From positions 1 to 23,035 of the forward strand of contig JBOFOQ010000072.1 in assembly GCA_051659505.1 (NCBI GenBank): DNA of 23,035 nucleotides, read 5' to 3'. Made by a program: the position numbers and the translations under genes. The notes beneath the pieces were generated by a model, which saw only the letters and a program-made list of their open reading frames with translations, had not been told where the DNA came from and did not search any database. Of the stretch, positions 1-8,277 are shown in pieces. Source of the stretch: JAGNZR01 sp051659505 (lineage in GTDB: Bacteria; Fusobacteriota; Fusobacteriia; Fusobacteriales; Fusobacteriaceae). Position 1 is the stretch's first letter. Each line of letters begins with the position of its first letter.

Positions 1-68
1 TCTTCGAATAAAATAGTCCTATTTGTTTGATTAAAAATTTTCTTCGGCAAAATATCCAGCCCCCTCAT
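1..68 (-). CDS. 5' end of an unidentified leftward gene (partial)
   Basis: An ATG at 68-66 opens a frame that stays open to the window edge (22 codons), beginning MRGLDILPKKIF. An AGGA sequence lies about 6 bases upstream of the ATG, and a near-consensus promoter sits about 57 bases upstream, so this is probably a real gene start rather than a chance frame. The visible residues are too few to assign a family. The rest of the gene is outside the window. Confidence 0.5.
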   Translation of the reverse strand, partial: MRGLDILPKKIFNQTNRTILFE

Positions 69-78
69 TTTTTGTCCT

Positions 79-100
79 AAAACGAACTGAACATCGTTTT
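79..100 (-). promoter_or_regulatory. Leader hairpin of the left-edge gene
   Basis: A 7-bp inverted repeat (AAAACGA / TCGTTTT, loop of 8) lies in the predicted 5' untranslated leader, just upstream of the ribosome binding site of the left-edge gene. It may be a minor translational control element. It is short and AT-rich, so chance is a real alternative. Confidence 0.2.
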
Positions 101-124
101 TTAGATTGAAATTTACTTTATTAG

Positions 125-153
125 AGTATACACCTATGCCGGTGACTTGTCAA
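125..153 (-). promoter_or_regulatory. Sigma-70-type promoter reading left
   Basis: On the minus strand, TTGACA (153-148) and TATACT (130-125) are separated by exactly 17 bases. The expected transcription start is near 118, giving a leader of about 50 nt before the ATG at 68. The spacer carries a CACC/GGTG inverted repeat that could be an operator, but it is short. Confidence 0.65.
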
Positions 154-261
154 CCATAATTTTAATAAAAAATTTGTGTTTTGTGAATAAAAAATAATAA
201 TGTCTTAAAATGTTTTTAGAATATAATATATTTAAGATTTTAACCTTGAAACTTCATAGTT

Positions 262-291
262 TTAAAAAGCCCCCTACACAGTAGAGAGCTT
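262..291 (-). terminator. Rho-independent terminator of the glycine reductase operon
   Basis: On the minus strand an 11-bp stem (291-281 with 277-267, including G-U pairs) closes a 3-base TGT loop and is followed by a run of T. It begins 7 bases after the stop codon of the symporter gene and should end the roughly 10.8-kb leftward transcript. Confidence 0.8.
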
Positions 292-298
292 CCCTTTT

Positions 299-1669
299 TT
301 AATTTTCTTTTAAAGTTTCATATTCCGTTGTAGATTTGTCTACTAATTTATACAGAAGAAGTAGTGCTATTAAGTTTGGAAAAGCCATTAAACCATTAAA
401 TAAATCAGCTAAATTCCATATCACTTCTACTTTTGCCATGGAACCTAAGAAAATAAATAAAACAACTACCATTCTATATGGTGTTAATCCTTTTACTCCG
501 ACTAAATATTTTATATTAGTCTCACCAAAATAATACCATCCAATTATAGTAGAAAAAGCAAAGAATAATAAGCAGATAGCAATAAACATACCGCCATGTT
601 TCCCAAGAGCTGAAACAAATGCAAATTGAGTAAGTTCTATCCCTGTTAATTTTATTTCCTTAGCTTTAACTAAATCCACATTCATAATAATAACTAAAGC
701 AGTACATGTTAATACAACAAAAGTATCAATAAAAACTGTTATTATTGCTACAGCTCCTTGTTGTGCAGGATGCTTTACTTTTGCCACTGCATGGGCATGA
801 GGTGTAGAACCCATTCCTGCTTCATTGGAGAAAATTCCTCTCGCTACTCCAAATCTTACAGCTTGTTTTATTGTTACCCCTAGTGCTCCACCTAACATTG
901 CTGTAGGACTAAATGCCCCAACCACTATCATTTTTAATGCTGGAAAAATATTTTGAAAATTATACAGCACTATTAAAATAGAAGCTACTACATAGAGACC
1001 TGCCATTATAGGAACTACTTTTTCAGCAAAGGATGCTATTCTTTTAACACCACCGATAAAAATAAATCCTGCTAGTACAGCAATTATTCCACCTATTAAA
1101 ATAGCACTTACAGGTAAAACATTTTTAAAAGCCACTGCTATGGAGTTAGATTGTACTGCATTTCCCATAAAAGATAGAGCTAAAACGCAAGAAACACTAA
1201 AACTCCCTGCTAATATTTTACTAAATTTTGTATTTCCAAGACCTTCACTTATGTAATAAGCTGGTCCTCCTGTCATTTCTCCACCAACTTTTCTTTTAAA
1301 CAGTTGCCCTAAAACAGCTTCTGAATAAACTGTTGCCATTCCAAAGAAAGCACTTAGCCACATCCAAAATATAGCTCCTGGTCCTCCTGCTGCTATTGCT
1401 GTTGCTGCTCCTGCTAGGTTTCCTGTTCCAACTTGAGCTGCTATTGCTGTTGCTAAAGATTGGTATGAACTCATACCTTCTGCTCCTGCAGCTTCTCCAT
1501 TTAAAGTTGCTCCACTAATTACCCTTTTAAATCCTTCTTTGAATTTTCTAATTTGAATAAATTTTAGTTTAATCGTGTAGAATATTCCTGTTCCAAGTAG
1601 CAAAAAAATTAGCACTGAATTCCATATTATATCACTAGCATTTTGAACCATTAAATCAAATGAACTCAT
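299..1669 (-). CDS. Na+/alanine-glycine symporter (AGCS family)
   Basis: This 456-residue polytopic membrane protein belongs to the alanine/glycine:cation symporter family. It couples amino acid uptake to Na+ (or H+). The N-terminal third contains the family-typical stretch around residues 70-100 (ATAIAAQVGTGNLAGAATAI), followed by GGPGAIFWMW and a GGPAYYI segment. Central residues include RGIFSNEAGMGS, also typical. Length is normal for the family. The start is ATG with an AAAAGGGGG-type ribosome binding site. It is the last gene of the glycine reductase operon, and a terminator follows immediately, so glycine is the likely main substrate; that is inferred from context. The 121-base gap to the upstream gene holds a possible internal promoter. 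Confidence 0.93.
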   Translation of the reverse strand: MSSFDLMVQNASDIIWNSVLIFLLLGTGIFYTIKLKFIQIRKFKEGFKRVISGATLNGEAAGAEGMSSYQSLATAIAAQVGTGNLAGAATAIAAGGPGAIFWMWLSAFFGMATVYSEAVLGQLFKRKVGGEMTGGPAYYISEGLGNTKFSKILAGSFSVSCVLALSFMGNAVQSNSIAVAFKNVLPVSAILIGGIIAVLAGFIFIGGVKRIASFAEKVVPIMAGLYVVASILIVLYNFQNIFPALKMIVVGAFSPTAMLGGALGVTIKQAVRFGVARGIFSNEAGMGSTPHAHAVAKVKHPAQQGAVAIITVFIDTFVVLTCTALVIIMNVDLVKAKEIKLTGIELTQFAFVSALGKHGGMFIAICLLFFAFSTIIGWYYFGETNIKYLVGVKGLTPYRMVVVLFIFLGSMAKVEVIWNLADLFNGLMAFPNLIALLLLYKLVDKSTTEYETLKEN

Positions 1670-1713
1670 TTAATTCCCCCTTTTAAATTAATATATAAAA
1701 AAATAAATTTTCC

Positions 1714-1741
1714 ATTCTATTATTTATGTTTTTATTGTAAA
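1714..1741 (-). promoter_or_regulatory. Possible internal promoter before the symporter gene
   Basis: On the minus strand TTTACA (1741-1736) and TAGAAT (1719-1714) are 16 bases apart, upstream of the symporter start at 1669. The gap between the flavoprotein stop and the symporter start is the second largest spacer in the operon, so partly independent expression is plausible. The sequence is very AT-rich, so the match is weak. Confidence 0.25.
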
Positions 1742-1790
1742 TTAATTTTTTGGTTAATTATTTTTATGAATTGTCCTTTAAAAATTGTTT

Positions 1791-4070
1791 TTATTTAAAG
1801 TTTTCTTTAATATATTTATCTATGGCCACTGCTGTTTTCTTTCCTGCTCCCATTGCTAATATAACTGTAGCTGCTCCTGAAACAACATCTCCACAAGCAA
1901 ACACTCCTTGCTTATTTGTTCTTCCATCATCATCTGCTATAATATATTTCCATTTATTTACATCTAAACCCTTTGTAGTTTCTGGAATTAGTGAATTAGA
2001 ACTTGTTCCTATAGCTACAATTACAGAGTTTACGTCCATTATAAATTCTGAACCTTCTATCTCAATAAATTTTGCTCTTCCAGAACTATCTTTTTCTCCA
2101 AGAGCTGTTTTTACACATCTCATTCCTATTACATTTCCATTTTCATCACCTAATATTTCTTTAGGTAATGTTAACTCATCAAATATTATACCTTCTTCTT
2201 TAGCATGGTGTATTTCTTCTAGTCTAGCAGGAAACTCTGAAACTCCCCTTCTATACGCTATGTGTGCTTCTGAGCCTAATCTTTTTGCTGTTCTTACAGC
2301 GTCCATAGCAACATTTCCACCACCTATAATAACAACTTTATCTCCTATTTTAACTGGAGTATCATAATCTGTTAAGTAAGCTTTCATAAGGTTTACTCTA
2401 GTTAAAAATTCATTAGCTGAAAATACTCCATTTAAGTTTTCGCCAGGAATTCCCATGAATTTAGGAAGTCCTGCTCCGCTTCCTATAAAGACACTGTGAA
2501 ACCCATCTTTTTCCAATAAATCATCTATAGTTTTAGTTTTCCCTATAATTATATTCTTTTTAAATTCTACACCTAATTTTTCAATTTGCTGAATTTCTTT
2601 TTGAACTATTTTTTCTTTAGGTAGTCTAAACTCTGGAATTCCATATGTTAATACTCCACCAAGTTTATGTAAAGCCTCAAATACTTCAACTTTATACCCT
2701 AATTTAGCCAAATCTCCAGCAACAGTTAAGCCTGCTGGTCCACTTCCAACCACAGCAACTTTATAACCATTTTGCTCTGGAATTATTATCTCCGAATCAA
2801 TCTCTAACATGTAATCTCCAACAAATTTTTCCAATTTTCCAATAGCTACTGCTTCACCCTTTATTCCTACTATACACCGTTCTTCACACTGTGTTTCTTG
2901 AGGACAAACTCTTCCACATACTGCTGGTAAACTAGTATATTTTTTTAAAATTTTCCCTGCTTCTAATATATCACCCTTTTTAACTTCTTGTATGAATTTA
3001 GGGATATCTATAGATACAGGACAACCATTTACACACAGAGGATTTTTGCAATTAAGACATCTACTTGCTTCTGCCATAGCTTCTTTTAAAGAATAATTTA
3101 AAGTAACCTCTTCAAAGTTTTTAGCTCTCTTCACAGGGTCTTGTTCTTTTATTGGAACTTTTTTTAGTCTATCAACTTTTATTTCTTCCTCATGACAACC
3201 GCAGTTTCTAGAATGGTGAGTATCTCCTTCGACCTCTTTAAGTCTCTCTCGCCCTTCTTCTGTTTTATAAAAAGATTGTCTTTTAATAGCCTCATCAAAA
3301 TTAACTTTATGACCATCAAATTCAGGACCATCTACACAGGCAAATTTTATCTCTCCACCAATAGAAACTCTACAAGCACCACACATTCCTGTTCCATCTA
3401 TCATAAGGGGATTTAAACTAACTGTTGTGGGAATATTATATTCTTTTGTTTTTAAACAAACAAATTTCATCATCATCATAGGTCCAATTGCAACTATATG
3501 GTCATATTTTTTCCCTTTGTTTTGCAGTAAATCATCTATTAAATTAGTTACTAATCCATGAAAACCATAAGAACCATCATCTGTACAAATGTATAGATTT
3601 TTAGCTACATTTTTTAATTCCTTTTCAAATATTAAAATATTTTTATTCTTTGCTCCAATAATAACATCTACATCAATCCCTTTTTCTTTCATCCATTTAA
3701 CCTGTGGATATATTGGTGCTGTTCCCACTCCACCAGCTACAAATAAATATTTCTTCTTTTTTAGTTCAGAAATATTTTCATGTATAAATTCACTTTCTCT
3801 ACCTAAAGGTCCTATTACATCTTGAAAATAATCTCCGACTTCTAGTTCTCCCATTCTTTTAGTACTTTCCCCTATGACAAAGTACACAATAGTAACACTT
3901 TCTCTTTTAATATCGTAATCACAAATTGTTAAAGGGATTCTCTCACCTTTTTCATCTAATTTTACTATTAAAAAATTTCCTGGTTTTGCTGATTCTGCAA
4001 CCTCTTTTGCTTTTATTTCCATTAAACAAATTTCTTTATTTAACCATTCTTTTTTTAAAATTTCAAACAT
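1791..4070 (-). CDS. Fused NfnA-NfnB-like FAD/NAD(P) oxidoreductase
   Basis: This 759-residue protein joins two normally separate chains. Residues 1 to about 270 resemble the ferredoxin-NADP reductase/PyrK-like NfnA subunit, with an NAD-site VAGGVGTAPIYP (111-122). A [2Fe-2S] site is suggested by D225, C230, C233 and C245; one Asp plus three Cys is the unusual ligand set known from NfnA. From about 310 the protein resembles NfnB/GltD: Cys clusters at 338-350 and 385-399 for [4Fe-4S] centres, then an FAD-binding VGSGPAGLT (441-449) and an NADPH-binding GGGNVAMDAVR. Such fusions are often annotated as dihydroorotate dehydrogenase B NAD-binding subunit/NADPH-dependent glutamate synthase. The likely role is NADH/ferredoxin-NADP+ transhydrogenation, supplying reductant for glycine reduction. 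That role is inferred from the position 18 bases after grdD. A His/Cys-rich linker (285-293) is unusual. Confidence 0.88.
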   Translation of the reverse strand: MFEILKKEWLNKEICLMEIKAKEVAESAKPGNFLIVKLDEKGERIPLTICDYDIKRESVTIVYFVIGESTKRMGELEVGDYFQDVIGPLGRESEFIHENISELKKKKYLFVAGGVGTAPIYPQVKWMKEKGIDVDVIIGAKNKNILIFEKELKNVAKNLYICTDDGSYGFHGLVTNLIDDLLQNKGKKYDHIVAIGPMMMMKFVCLKTKEYNIPTTVSLNPLMIDGTGMCGACRVSIGGEIKFACVDGPEFDGHKVNFDEAIKRQSFYKTEEGRERLKEVEGDTHHSRNCGCHEEEIKVDRLKKVPIKEQDPVKRAKNFEEVTLNYSLKEAMAEASRCLNCKNPLCVNGCPVSIDIPKFIQEVKKGDILEAGKILKKYTSLPAVCGRVCPQETQCEERCIVGIKGEAVAIGKLEKFVGDYMLEIDSEIIIPEQNGYKVAVVGSGPAGLTVAGDLAKLGYKVEVFEALHKLGGVLTYGIPEFRLPKEKIVQKEIQQIEKLGVEFKKNIIIGKTKTIDDLLEKDGFHSVFIGSGAGLPKFMGIPGENLNGVFSANEFLTRVNLMKAYLTDYDTPVKIGDKVVIIGGGNVAMDAVRTAKRLGSEAHIAYRRGVSEFPARLEEIHHAKEEGIIFDELTLPKEILGDENGNVIGMRCVKTALGEKDSSGRAKFIEIEGSEFIMDVNSVIVAIGTSSNSLIPETTKGLDVNKWKYIIADDDGRTNKQGVFACGDVVSGAATVILAMGAGKKTAVAIDKYIKENFK

Positions 4071-4088
4071 AAGTCCCTCTCTTTTTCT

Positions 4089-5237
4089 TTATTCAATACA
4101 ACCCATTTTTTTTAAAAGAGTTCTAGCTAATTCCTCTTTATTTTCATTTACCATAACAATTGGACCTGTACAACCCATACCAGCTTCAGCATAAAGATTA
4201 TTTGATAATAAAAAATTTACAGCGTTGTCTAGTTCCATTATATCTACTCCTGATATTTGAGCAGTTACAACTTCCTTAACCACTTCTTTTTGAGGTGCTA
4301 AGTTACTCGCTTTTTCTTGTTTTAAACTTTTTAAAATTTCATCAAAATTCAATTCCTTAAGTTTTTTATTTTCATTTTCCATAACCTTGCTCAGATTTCC
4401 CTTTACCATGTCCACAGCATACTCTACTGCCCCTTTAATTACATTTGGTCCTGAAGCTCTAGAGATAATAAATATTTTTCTTTCATACCCAAATCCAACA
4501 CCAGGTCCGTACCCATATCCTAACACTTCTTCTGTTCCGCCGCTAGTAAAAGATGAAAATAATTTCATTAAAATATTTCCAGTAAGAGAATCTGTCACTA
4601 CAACATCTGTACTTCCTAGTATTAAATCATTTCCTCTTAAGACAACTCCTTTATCACTTCTCTTAGATTCTCCAAAAGTTAAATCATAATTTTTATCTTT
4701 TAATTTTTTTAATTGTTTCTCAACTTCCCTAGCTCCATCAACATTTAAAATTCCTATAGTTGGATTAGATAAGCCTGAAACTTTTGCTACTATATTTCCA
4801 TAAATTGCATTTTTTATCATACCTTCCACTCTATTGGTGGAAGTTGTTCCAGTTGTGTTTGCTATAAACATAGGTTTTCCTGTGGGAGTTAGAACTTTTC
4901 CTACAGTTGATACTCCAATTGGAAAGCTGTAGTGCATTGTTACTACACCATCTAAAACTTTAGAATCTAAAAGTTCTTCTAATTTATTCTGAGAATCTTG
5001 TTCATTTTCAACTTCAATTAGTGGTAACTCTGTTTTTACTTTAGGACCTATTAGAGTAATTGTAACTCCTAGTGATTTAGCTGCATATTCTGCTCCTGCT
5101 AAAACATTTTCTATACCTAATTCACTTCCTAAAAGAGTTATTCCTATATTAATTTTTTTTCCAAAATCTTTTTTCTCCAATTCATCAGCTAAACTTAGAA
5201 AGGTCTTACCAATAAATGTTTTTATGTTATTATTCAT
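4089..5237 (-). CDS. grdD: Glycine reductase complex C, subunit alpha GrdD
   Basis: This 382-residue protein is the GrdD component, related to the PlsX phosphate acyltransferase fold. With GrdC it turns the selenoprotein-A-bound carboxymethyl group, by phosphate attack, into acetyl phosphate. A conserved Cys near the C terminus (C356, in AGMGCTGP) corresponds to the residue reported in the family to carry the acetyl thioester. The glycine-rich segment GYGYGPGVGFGYERK and the motif FIANTTGTTSTNRVEGM are typical. The gene starts 9 bases after grdC, so the two are translationally close, as expected for partners in one complex. An AGGAGGG-like ribosome binding site precedes the ATG. Confidence 0.95.
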   Translation of the reverse strand: MNNNIKTFIGKTFLSLADELEKKDFGKKINIGITLLGSELGIENVLAGAEYAAKSLGVTITLIGPKVKTELPLIEVENEQDSQNKLEELLDSKVLDGVVTMHYSFPIGVSTVGKVLTPTGKPMFIANTTGTTSTNRVEGMIKNAIYGNIVAKVSGLSNPTIGILNVDGAREVEKQLKKLKDKNYDLTFGESKRSDKGVVLRGNDLILGSTDVVVTDSLTGNILMKLFSSFTSGGTEEVLGYGYGPGVGFGYERKIFIISRASGPNVIKGAVEYAVDMVKGNLSKVMENENKKLKELNFDEILKSLKQEKASNLAPQKEVVKEVVTAQISGVDIMELDNAVNFLLSNNLYAEAGMGCTGPIVMVNENKEELARTLLKKMGCIE

Positions 5238-5246
5238 AAGCCCTCC

Positions 5247-6782
5247 TTATTCTTCTATTAAAAAATTCTTTGCAAACTCTCTCATAGAACTTGCTATCAT
5301 TTTATTTATTTCATCTTGAGACACTTCTAATTTCTTCTCTTCTACTCCAGTATTTCTTTCTATAATAACAGAAACTCCATCAAATAAATTAGTCATTCTT
5401 CCTAAAAATAAAGACCCTTTCCCTACAACCATAACTCTATTTAAATTTCCTTTAGTTAATTCTTCTATGGCAAAACCACAATAAGGAACTCCTGAAGGGA
5501 TATGTCCTTGAGTTGGAGCCCATCCTTTCATTCCATGTTGTTCTATGAAATTTTGAATTCCAGTTCTTTCAACTTCACCTCTTTTTACTCCAATAGCACC
5601 TATCATTTTATAATTCCCTTCTGGAACATCTCCTGCTCCTGCTGGTTTAGTTATATCTGGATTTTGCATCTCCACTGAATATTTATCCACATCAGTTACT
5701 TTTAGCCCTGCTTTATCTAGAGGTGCACTTATTAGAGCTGTTATTACAGCTTGTGGAGAAGAACCTGTTCCCACAGTATGCTTTCCTATAAGGTCTGTTC
5801 TTATTATTGGGGAAACTCCGTCATTCTTTGATATTAAAACTGCAAAAGCTCCTAAAACATCTTCTAGTATTGGTAAGCCTTTTTTTACATGGTCCTTTCC
5901 GTTCATACCTAATTTTGCTGTTGCTCCTCCAGCCACTACAACTACGTTGTTATAAGTTCCAGCTTTTACAAGAGAGGCTGCTGCTACTAATGAGTGAACT
6001 GGCGCTGCACAGAAACCTCTTATATCACAACCTGTTGCTTCTGTTGCTCCTACCATTTCTGCTATTGATTTAGCAAAGTTTCCTCCACCTCTTTGGTTTA
6101 TATCTCCACAAGCTTCTTCTGAGCACTCAATAACATAGTCAATAGTGCTAGGCTCAATATTATTTTTATGCAATAAATGTTTAAAAGCCAATACTCCTGA
6201 AGCTTTTACAACTAAATTTTCAAGTATTGTATGAGATGACAGATTTATATCTATATCATGAGCTTTTTTTATACAACCTACTAATATATCATCACAGTAC
6301 AGACCTTCACTCCCATCATTAAGTACAGAATTTTTTATAATTTCATCTGTTGTTCCTTTTAAATTTTTACTTTCTTCTATATTTGAAATTGGATTTTTTA
6401 AATATTTCTCAAGAGATACTTCTAAAAATTTTTCTTCTAGCATAACTAAATCAAATTTATCACAAATTTTTAGGAGAACAAAGAATTCATCTTGTGGAAG
6501 TATTTCACCATATTTACCTTCTCTTTGTGGTTTTAATTTTATATCTACCCAATTATCACCTAATTTTTTCAGTTCTTCAGGTGTTAAATTACCTATATAT
6601 GTTTGGTTTGGTGGGTAACTAATTATATCTTCATAACTTCTGTATGAAGATTTTATATTTTTTAAATATTCAGACTCAGGATTAACTAATTTTTCAGTTG
6701 TTTGTGTCGCTCCATTATGTAAAATCATATCTGGTGTATGTACTAATGCATATCCTACATTTTTTAAAACAGCATAACTCAT
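5247..6782 (-). CDS. grdC: Glycine reductase complex C, subunit beta GrdC
   Basis: This 511-residue protein is the GrdC component, a thiolase/FabH-like subunit that works with GrdD to form acetyl phosphate. Recognisable segments are the N-terminal VGYALVHTPDMILHNG and the central CDIRGFCAAPVHSLVAAASLV, whose Cys lies in the thiolase-like active-site region, followed by VVVVAGGATAKLGMNGKDHVKKG. The C-terminal half contains EMQNPDITKPAGAGDVPEGNYK, also characteristic. Length is normal for GrdC. The ATG has an AGGGGG ribosome binding site. A terminator-like hairpin sits between this gene and grdB, so complex C may be expressed at a lower level than selenoproteins A and B. Confidence 0.95.
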   Translation of the reverse strand: MSYAVLKNVGYALVHTPDMILHNGATQTTEKLVNPESEYLKNIKSSYRSYEDIISYPPNQTYIGNLTPEELKKLGDNWVDIKLKPQREGKYGEILPQDEFFVLLKICDKFDLVMLEEKFLEVSLEKYLKNPISNIEESKNLKGTTDEIIKNSVLNDGSEGLYCDDILVGCIKKAHDIDINLSSHTILENLVVKASGVLAFKHLLHKNNIEPSTIDYVIECSEEACGDINQRGGGNFAKSIAEMVGATEATGCDIRGFCAAPVHSLVAAASLVKAGTYNNVVVVAGGATAKLGMNGKDHVKKGLPILEDVLGAFAVLISKNDGVSPIIRTDLIGKHTVGTGSSPQAVITALISAPLDKAGLKVTDVDKYSVEMQNPDITKPAGAGDVPEGNYKMIGAIGVKRGEVERTGIQNFIEQHGMKGWAPTQGHIPSGVPYCGFAIEELTKGNLNRVMVVGKGSLFLGRMTNLFDGVSVIIERNTGVEEKKLEVSQDEINKMIASSMREFAKNFLIEE

Positions 6783-6805
6783 TTTAACCCCCTAATATCT
6801 TTATG

Positions 6806-6843
6806 AAAAAAGCTGAAGGTAAGACACTTCTCACCTTACAGCT
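6806..6843 (-). terminator. Intra-operon hairpin with T-run between grdB and grdC
   Basis: On the minus strand, just after the grdB stop, a stem of 14 pairs forms: AGCTG with CAGCT, one bulged T, then AAGGTGAGA with TCTTACCTT including one G-U pair. The loop is AGTG and the stem is followed by TTTTT. It has the full shape of a rho-independent terminator but lies inside the operon. The simplest reading is partial termination, or an RNA end-point that sets grdB above grdC/grdD. Confidence 0.7.
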
Positions 6844-6849
6844 AATTTT

Positions 6850-8139
6850 TTATTTTTCAAAAACAGTTTGAGTTTCAACCTCAGTTGTAAGAGCAACTAA
6901 TGCTTTTTCAACCATATGTCTTCTTAATATTTTTTCTTCATCTTTATCTATTAGAGGGTTCCCTAATGGATAAGGTATTGCAAAGGCAGGAACTATTCTG
7001 TTAGCACCAACTGTTAAAGAGATTGGTACAACAGTACAAATATGTACTACAGGAAGTCCTGTTCTTTCTATTGCTTTTACCATCGTTGCCCCGCAACGAG
7101 TACAAGTTCCTCAAGTAGAAGTTAAAATTACGCCGTCTACTCCTGCTGCAACTAATTTTTGAGCAAATTCAGTTGCAAATGCATCTGAACTTTTAACTGA
7201 AGTTCCATTACCTACAGTTGTATAGTAATAAGGATAGATTTCTCCTATTTTTCCTTCTGACAACATATCTTTTAATACATCTACAGGAAGTACTCTGTTA
7301 GGATTTTCATTAGCATATGTTGGGTCGTACCCTCCATGTGCTGTTTCTCCCATATCATCTATTGAGTATTCTCCGTACTTTGAAGCTGAAGAAGATTCTA
7401 TGTGATCAGGATTTTTAAACGGTACAATTCCACCAGAAGTAACTAGAGCTATTTTAGCTTTAGATAAGTCTTTTATTGCTTTTCCAGGTTCAACTCTATC
7501 AAATGTTGGCATAGCATATTCTGTTTCAAAAGCTTGGTTAGAAAGTTTTTTTATTAGCATATCTACTGCTCTTTCTGCACCAATTTTTTCAGCAAAATAA
7601 TTTTCTCTAATTCCTCTTAGTATATACCCTTCTTCTTTTGGAGAACCTATTTTCTCTTTATTTACTAATTTCTTTGCAAGTTTTGCAATAGAAGGGATAG
7701 CTTTTCTCATATCTGCTGCAGAATTTTTTGTTTCTACAATGTATAAATCCTTTTTAAACATATCTGCACCAGGGTTTTCTATATACATCCCAGTTATAAC
7801 AGGTATATTTAAATTTTCTTCTACAAATTTACAAAGTGTAGCACAAGCAACTCCGTATCTTCCTGCATTAAATGCTGGACCAGCAATTAATAAATCTGGC
7901 TTCTCTTCTTTTATTAATTCAAGAATTTTAGCTTTTGCTTCTTCTAAATTTTCATTGAAATATGAATCACCACAAATAATTGTAGCAACGATTTCACCTT
8001 CTTCTCCAAATTCTTTTTCAAGACCTAAACCAGGCCCAATTTTTCCAACTCTTTTTTCTGGGGGAATATGAGCCATTTCCTCTCCACCAATATTAGCAAA
8101 AAACTGATTTATATAGTGTACAATTCTTAATTTTGACAT
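6850..8139 (-). CDS. grdB: Glycine reductase complex B selenoprotein GrdB (UGA = Sec343)
   Basis: GrdB is the substrate-specific selenoprotein of glycine reductase complex B. With the pyruvoyl protein from GrdE it binds glycine as a Schiff base and, through its selenolate, passes the carboxymethyl group to selenoprotein A. The frame runs from ATG at 8139 to TAA at 6850 and contains one in-frame TGA at 7113-7111. The residues around it, ILTST-U-GTCTRCGATMVK, are the conserved GrdB selenocysteine site, so the TGA is a Sec codon and not a break. A CGTTGC/GCAACG hairpin follows 12 bases later. The product is 429 residues, near the usual GrdB length. The start at MSKLRIVHYINQ is chosen because AGGAG lies just upstream; an ATG 17 codons earlier lacks such a site. 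Confidence 0.95.
7084..7098 (-). promoter_or_regulatory. Candidate bacterial SECIS hairpin of grdB
   Basis: Immediately downstream of the grdB UGA, after 12 bases, the minus strand carries a perfect 6-bp stem CGTTGC-GGG-GCAACG. The apical loop starts with G and lies 19 bases past the UGA. Both properties match the known bacterial SECIS pattern that recruits SelB. The element is within the coding sequence (residues around CTRCGATM). Confidence 0.75.
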
Positions 8140-8170
8140 TGGATACTCCTTTAGATTTAAGGATTTTTGC

Positions 8171-8268
8171 ACCTTATACTTAAGGTACATTAAATTAATA
8201 TAAATGACCTAACCTAGGTCTCTTAGAATTTCTATGAATTATTTGGAATTTTTTTACTTAGGCAGTAA
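8171..8268 (-). other. Hairpin-rich spacer between grdA and grdB
   Basis: The 138-base gap between grdA (stop at 8278) and grdB (start 8139) contains three small inverted repeats: TTACT/AGTAA (8254-8268), GACCT/AGGTC (8206-8220) and ACCTTA/TAAGGT (8171-8186). None has a convincing T-run in the transcribed direction, so they look more like RNA processing or stability structures than terminators. Each is short, and part of this could be chance. Confidence 0.35.
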
Positions 8269-8277
8269 CAATTTTTT

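Noticed and set aside
1750..2367. 205-residue plus-strand ORF
   Set aside because: It lies antisense to the fused flavoprotein gene and has no family features; it is a composition artefact, as are the other antisense ORFs at 336, 3192, 3589, 4387, 5807, 7739, 10551, 12766, 14134 and 18867.
6850..8190. grdB as a frameshifted or nonsense-mutated pseudogene in two parts
   Set aside because: The interruption is a UGA at the exact conserved selenocysteine site and is followed by a hairpin; flanking residues are intact.
8140..8190. Upstream ATG adding 17 residues to GrdB
   Set aside because: It lacks a ribosome binding site and the family begins at MSKLRIVHYINQ, which has AGGAG upstream.
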